Source of the DNA: Stramenopiles sp. TOSAG23-2
Taxonomy: Eukaryota; Sar
Direction of reading: 5' to 3'
DNA length: 21,876 bases
Assembly (NCBI GenBank): GCA_900128395.1
Contig: LT649525.1
Coordinates: 1 to 21,876, forward strand
Shown: positions 17,841 to 21,876 of the stretch, piece by piece
Layout of the letters: every line of letters begins with the position of its first letter
How positions within the stretch are numbered: the first letter of the stretch is position 1
Position numbers and translations under genes: made by a program
Notes under the pieces: generated by a model
What the model was told of the DNA's origin: nothing
The model's input: only the letters and a program-made list of their open reading frames with translations
The model's database searches: none

Positions 17841-18897
17841 ATTATATATTATTGTTATTATATTATAGTCAAGAAGGATATGAAAAAAATACATATATAC
17901 TGAATATTTTTTCAAAGTGATGATAGAAATAAGAAATATGAAAATATTTTAACAAAAAAAAATAAAGATGATAAAAAAGAAATACAACATGACTGTAATA
18001 AAATGTGAAAAATATTTATATAAAATAATGATTTTAAAAAAAAAGTAAAATAAAAAAAGGTATGATATGTACCAATATACAAAATAATGATATTGGAATA
18101 CAATATATATACGACGGGGGCAAGAAATAAAGTATAGGGAGTGCGATGTGTGTATAATGTAATATATGATATTTGATACGAACTATATACCTACTATTTT
18201 TTTTATTCCCCAAAATAAAGTATGATGCGCGCGTAATTTTAATTTTTAATATTTCTACTCGTAATAATTCCTGCTCTCAAGAGAGAATAATAGTGTTTGA
18301 GCCAAATATTAATACGAATTAGGATCGTATATTATCTTCCAGATGTCACACAAAATGTGTCAATAACTCCCATCCCATAACAGGAATTACCGATGAGGTA
18401 AGAATAGATGTTATTAACCTTGTGTTGAGATTGAACAATATGAAGAGGGTGGGGAATAAATTGTACCAGCAGGGTATATACTTCATTGTGTTCCTCGCCA
18501 AATGCACATTTTAATGCATTAATTATCATTAATATTCTTTTGAGAGTAGGACTTGTCATGGGTATGGAAATAAAAATTAAAATGTACACACTATAATATT
18601 TATATTGGGAGAGATACTGTTTTTTGTGTGTTTATTTTTAAAACATATCTCAAAAATGTATGTGTGCATATGCATCATTCACGCATCATTATTACATAAT
18701 ATATATATACTTCGTATATGATATGTGTATGTGGTGTTTTTATTTTTTCTCTTTTCCAACAAAATGGTATCATATCACACTAAAATGTATTTTATAAGCC
18801 AATTCACAACATTAATTCTCTCTATACTACAAAAAAAGTACGTAATCTCTCCCAACAAAAAATACAAAAATGTACGATATAAAACCTATTTCATTCT
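17841..18897. other. Convergent 3' spacer, SPAG6 / HVA22-like
   Basis: This 1057-bp AT-rich spacer contains A-rich runs past SPAG6, AATAAA at 17961-17966 and 18126-18131, a short CGACGGGGGC stretch near 18112-18121, and one open frame at 18332-18589 whose coding status is doubtful. Otherwise I see nothing gene-like. Confidence 0.6.
18332..18589 (-). CDS. Doubtful small ORF or gene relic (85 aa)
   Basis: This frame begins at 18589, with a second ATG at 18559 giving MTSPTLKRILMIINALKC. It reads 85 codons to a TAA. Unlike its surroundings it has a balanced amino-acid mix (FGEEHNEVYTLLVQFIPHP and GNSCYGMGVIDTFCVTSG), and base composition is less AT-biased. I recognise no family. It could be a small real gene, one exon of a longer gene, or a decayed copy. 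It lies between the 3' ends of two other genes. Confidence 0.25.
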   Translation of the reverse strand: MYILIFISIPMTSPTLKRILMIINALKCAFGEEHNEVYTLLVQFIPHPLHIVQSQHKVNNIYSYLIGNSCYGMGVIDTFCVTSGR

Positions 18898-19878
18898 TTA
18901 GGAATCTTTATACAAAGGTCCAGAATTACTACTATCACGCATATATGGTGATACGCCCATCGTTGCACGTTCTCTTCTTTTCTTTTTTTTATCTGTAACA
19001 CTTCCACGATGACGACGTCTCAATGAATTCAAATCATTTGAATCATTATTATCAATATCTTCATCTAAATTAATTTCCATCATTGGTTGAAAATTTGTAT
19101 AAGGCTTTGCTTGTGGTGCAAGTGGTGGCTTCTCGCCATTATCTCCACTTGATCCACCTCCACCGCCGCTACTGCTACCATTTTTATTGGAATATTTGGA
19201 AGCGACAGACGATAAACGTTGTTGTGATAATTTAAAATCAGCTATACGACGTTTACGTTTTTCATCCATAACAATTTTACCTAACTTTTTCAATGATATT
19301 TCTAACTGATCAATATCTTTATTTGAAATATCACTTAAACTTTCACGAACAATGAAAGAATGTGCCCTTCGCGTAAACTCAATACAAGAGGACATAAATT
19401 TTATGTAAAATTTCATACAATATGGCAATATTAATACATCAAATCGTTTTAAACCTGGTTCAGCAAATGTTGTATAAAACCAAATAATTAAATCTTGACT
19501 TTTATTTTCTAATAATAAACATAATATCAATAAAATTTGTAAGTCTTCAAAACGTGATGAAAAAACGGTTGCAAGCATTCGTAATACACCACAAACAACC
19601 CAAAAACGTATCCATGTCTTGGTAGTAAATGCATCGCTACCTTTGCCTTTACCACTGCTATCTTCCTCCTCTTCATCAGGTGGTGGAGGAATACTTCCAC
19701 CACCATCTAAAAAATCACTAGCGTGAAATACACTTGAATCTTGCATAAGTTTCTCTTCATTTTCTGACTTTAATGCTTGAAAACTACGAAATCCTGCATA
19801 TGTAAATCCAAGGGATACAATCGTGGAATATAAAACAGTACCAATCATTGTGCTTTCGATTAATTTTTTGAAACGCAA
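18898..19878 (-). CDS. TB2/DP1/HVA22 (REEP-like) ER membrane-shaping protein
   Basis: This 326-residue protein looks like a member of the TB2/DP1/HVA22 family, which inserts hairpins into the ER membrane and stabilises tubule curvature. Hydrophobic segments lie at about 11-33, 87-107 and 112-138. FTYAGFRSFQALKSEN (25-40) corresponds to the family's 'YPAYxSxKAxxS' block, and TKTWIRFWVVCGVLR (86-100) to its 'WxxYWxVF' block. ENKSQDLIIWFYTTFAEPGL (124-143) corresponds to the block before the amphipathic helix. An acidic and proline-rich insertion (about 45-84, with PPPP and EEEE) separates the first two blocks, which is unusual. The C-terminal tail (about 185-326) is hydrophilic, with a Gly/Ser tract and basic clusters, and is probably cytosolic and disordered. 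It is convergent with SPAG6. Confidence 0.7.
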   Translation of the reverse strand: MRFKKLIESTMIGTVLYSTIVSLGFTYAGFRSFQALKSENEEKLMQDSSVFHASDFLDGGGSIPPPPDEEEEDSSGKGKGSDAFTTKTWIRFWVVCGVLRMLATVFSSRFEDLQILLILCLLLENKSQDLIIWFYTTFAEPGLKRFDVLILPYCMKFYIKFMSSCIEFTRRAHSFIVRESLSDISNKDIDQLEISLKKLGKIVMDEKRKRRIADFKLSQQRLSSVASKYSNKNGSSSGGGGGSSGDNGEKPPLAPQAKPYTNFQPMMEINLDEDIDNNDSNDLNSLRRRHRGSVTDKKKKRRERATMGVSPYMRDSSNSGPLYKDS

Positions 19879-20327
19879 GTTGATATAGTTACATTAATTT
19901 TGGTATTATATATCTACATCTCTTGTTTGTTAAAAATGTTGATCTAATTATTTTTTTGCAACGTTTAGTTAGTAGTGTTATTATTATTATTATTAATATA
20001 CACAGGTACATACAGGTACTGTAATTCAATTATTTTATACTGCTGATGTATTGCTATTCTGGTTGTGTGGGCTGGTAGGCCAGTAGACTAGGCGGCCAGT
20101 CGTCTATCGATATAACACTATATATTTTTTATTTTTATATGCATATACTGTATATATATATGAGTATGATATGATATACGAAGTATTTAAATAAATACGA
20201 ACCGTATTTAAAAAGACACATCATATCTATTATTTTACTCAAACATCATTTTATCTCATAGAAATACACACACAATAATAATATATTAAATTAATATATA
20301 TATATATGTGAATTTGTCAAAATACTT
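19879..20327. other. Spacer between the secreted-protein gene and the HVA22-like gene
   Basis: This spacer of about 450 bp is upstream of the HVA22-like gene and downstream of the next minus-strand gene. It has (TTA)6 at 19978-19995, a short GC-richer patch at about 20070-20106 with the word GGCCAGT twice (20078-20084, 20094-20100), and TA-dinucleotide runs near 20150 and 20295. No gene is visible. Confidence 0.6.
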
Positions 20328-21623
20328 TCATGTATAACATAAACTTGAAATTGTTGATATGAAAATTGCTAGAAATACTATTTCAAATATCGCAAGATAC
20401 CTACTATTTTTTCCACTAGCATTCAGATCACCAAGTGATGTGACAACAACATCGTTCCTGCTACATATTACTTTACCACAACTACCATATTTTTTACATC
20501 CATATGTATCTAACTCATTAGATTTTTGATATGTACATGAAGAATTCAAATCAACACAACCCATTGTATACATGCAATTTGGATTCTCAGTGGCAATATT
20601 AGCAGTAGTATTAATATCACAATTGTATATATTGTTGTTGCCATTATTATTATTAATAGGGATTGCTATTATAGGTGAATTGTCATTATTTATACAACAT
20701 TCTGATGGGGTACAAGTTGTTGAATTACAATATGCTTCTGGGTAATCTTTCATTTTTGTTCCACTTGCACATGTAAATGAAATACAACTAGCAACTACAC
20801 CAACAATAGAATTTGTACAAGATGAAGTACTACTACTTGTGAGCCTTCTTCTTCTCCAACCATTTAATCCATAGACAACATTACCTTTATTCAAAATGAC
20901 ATTTGTCATGACAGTTACATTCCGATTTAATCCCCCTATCGCTTTTGGACCTTCGCTTACATCATATTTAAATGTTAACTCTTTTATATTGTTATATTTT
21001 GGATGATTAAGAATAATTGGCTCTTCCACACCACAACTATGCCAGTTAAATGAATTTGTCATAATATTATTAACTACTACATTTGGGTCGGTTAAATTTT
21101 TCGATATAGGTAATTTAATCAATAATTTCTTCTTAATGCAAACTCTGGACCCTGGGGTATGTCCATGGCCGATTTTATCCAACTTTTCATCATTTAAATC
21201 TATTGTATAAAATCCACAAATTTCGTGACCATTTGTATGTCGTTGGAAAAAAAAGCCTGTGCATATAGAACATTCAGAATTTGCATTGCCTAAACCAGAT
21301 AATTGATTAAATAACAAAGCAGAGTTGCATCTTGCTTTGCAATATTCACTTGCTGCATCCATATCATTTGTTGTTGCATATTCAGGCACATATCTAGGAT
21401 TTGCACTACATACATTGTTAGAGCATCCATCCGTTAATGATATTTGATGATATTGTACATTTAATATAAAATTTATTGATTCATCACATACATAGTCATC
21501 GTTTCCAGCAAGTTGTTCCGTTGCAGCATATATGTCTTGGATATAAGAACATAGTAAAATAATAAACGAAGTGATGGTTATTATCCTATGTATTTTGAGG
21601 AAGTAAGAGGTGGGGAACATCAT
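20328..21623 (-). CDS. Secreted or surface-anchored cysteine-rich glycoprotein
   Basis: This 431-residue protein has an N-terminal signal peptide: hydrophobic core about 14-28, likely cleavage after IYA near residue 33. The N-terminal domain (about 40-250) includes YCKARCNSA and then CSICTGFFFQRHTNGHEICG (118-137), a pattern I associate loosely with algal extracellular proteins. A tetra-arginine GWRRRRL (255-261) follows and could be a processing site. Next comes a cysteine-rich module, FTCASGTKMKDYPEAYCN then TTCTPSECC (302-310), similar to 'C-x-GxxLK...C....CTxxECC' modules common in marine protists. An Asn-rich linker and more cysteine pairs follow. Several N-glycosylation sequons (NLT, NVT, NST, NTT, NSS, NAS) are present. 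The last 23 residues are hydrophobic after NASGKNSR, which fits a GPI-anchor signal or a C-terminal membrane segment. The role is unknown; cell surface or extracellular matrix is likely. Confidence 0.85.
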   Translation of the reverse strand: MMFPTSYFLKIHRIITITSFIILLCSYIQDIYAATEQLAGNDDYVCDESINFILNVQYHQISLTDGCSNNVCSANPRYVPEYATTNDMDAASEYCKARCNSALLFNQLSGLGNANSECSICTGFFFQRHTNGHEICGFYTIDLNDEKLDKIGHGHTPGSRVCIKKKLLIKLPISKNLTDPNVVVNNIMTNSFNWHSCGVEEPIILNHPKYNNIKELTFKYDVSEGPKAIGGLNRNVTVMTNVILNKGNVVYGLNGWRRRRLTSSSTSSCTNSIVGVVASCISFTCASGTKMKDYPEAYCNSTTCTPSECCINNDNSPIIAIPINNNNGNNNIYNCDINTTANIATENPNCMYTMGCVDLNSSCTYQKSNELDTYGCKKYGSCGKVICSRNDVVVTSLGDLNASGKNSRYLAIFEIVFLAIFISTISSLCYT

Positions 21624-21675
21624 ATTTATTGTATATATATATTACTATACTTCTTCTTCTTCTTCATCTCTATGA

Positions 21676-21692
21676 TTTCTCTTCTTGTTCTT
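21676..21692 (+). repeat. Direct repeat copy 1 (TTTCTCTTCTTGTTCTT)
   Basis: An identical 17-mer recurs at 21730-21746, 54 bp further on. Both copies are preceded by TATGAT, with three extra T in the second. Confidence 0.7.
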
Positions 21693-21729
21693 TGGATGTG
21701 CACATGTATGAATCATCTCTTTATGATTT

Positions 21730-21746
21730 TTTCTCTTCTTGTTCTT
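21730..21746 (+). repeat. Direct repeat copy 2 (TTTCTCTTCTTGTTCTT)
   Basis: The second copy of the 17-mer at 21676-21692. Pyrimidine bias makes such repeats less surprising than their length suggests. Confidence 0.7.
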
Positions 21747-21876
21747 CAATCAGGCACAGTATTTAAGGTTAAGGATTATTATGCACTTATTTATATTATC
21801 CATACTAATACCTGGTAGCTCAGTTTGATGCCGGTTTTCTCCCTAGATTAATGATTGGCGATTATTGGCACCATTT

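Larger units (their letters stand above)
21624..21876. promoter_or_regulatory. Upstream region of the secreted-protein gene
   Basis: This stretch of about 250 bp runs to the window end. It holds a (CTT)n run near 21651-21665 and a 17-bp direct repeat (21676-21692 and 21730-21746), pyrimidine-rich on the plus strand. No gene is seen. Confidence 0.5.

Noticed and set aside
21588-21818. 76-codon plus-strand open frame over the start of the secreted-protein gene
   Set aside because: It is dominated by F/I/L from pyrimidine-rich DNA and overlaps the signal-peptide coding region in antisense.
21806-21876. A TGGTAGCTCAGTTTG stretch near the window end that looks like a tRNA D-arm/A box
   Set aside because: No matching B box (GGTTCGAnTCC type) or closing acceptor stem follows in the remaining sequence on either strand.

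Overview
The window is nuclear DNA from a unicellular, flagellated eukaryote. It is AT-rich (about one third GC by eye), gene-dense and intron-poor. TAA, TAG and TGA all serve as stops, so the code looks standard. Motility genes (IFT172, SPAG6), asparagine- and lysine-rich insertions, and a secreted cysteine-rich protein with a CTxxECC-type module suggest a marine protist. A stramenopile or another alga-related lineage is the best guess, but the lineage is not proven by anything here. I see no virus, transposon, CRISPR array, tRNA or rRNA gene.

Layout. 1-3.1 kb: a large charged protein of unknown family with a possible PH-like segment. 3.1-3.7 kb: a small protein resembling the CXorf65 family. 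4.4-9.6 kb: four genes whose relatives mostly act in or on mitochondria. These are an ACOT13-like hotdog thioesterase and an Era-like GTPase (head to head, 368 bp apart), then an mARC/MOSC protein with one 100-nt intron and the mitochondrial ribosomal protein bL12m (head to head, 751 bp apart). 10.0-17.8 kb: two conserved ciliary genes, IFT172 (intraflagellar transport) and SPAG6/PF16 (axonemal central apparatus), facing away from each other across an 840-bp spacer. That spacer holds a 12-bp inverted repeat. 17.8-18.9 kb: a spacer with one doubtful small ORF. 18.9-19.9 kb: a TB2/DP1/HVA22 (REEP-like) ER membrane-shaping protein. 20.3-21.6 kb: a secreted or surface-anchored cysteine-rich glycoprotein.

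The recurring organisation is divergent pairs of functionally related genes sharing short promoter regions, and convergent pairs sharing short 3' spacers. Several of the 3' spacers are noticeably rich in TACG/CGTA words. I find no clear new multi-gene system. The best leads are the shared ciliary promoter, the functional clustering, the tail-anchored mARC protein, the intact four-CxxC terminus of IFT172, the TACG-rich 3' spacers, and an imperfect hairpin at 3875-3914.
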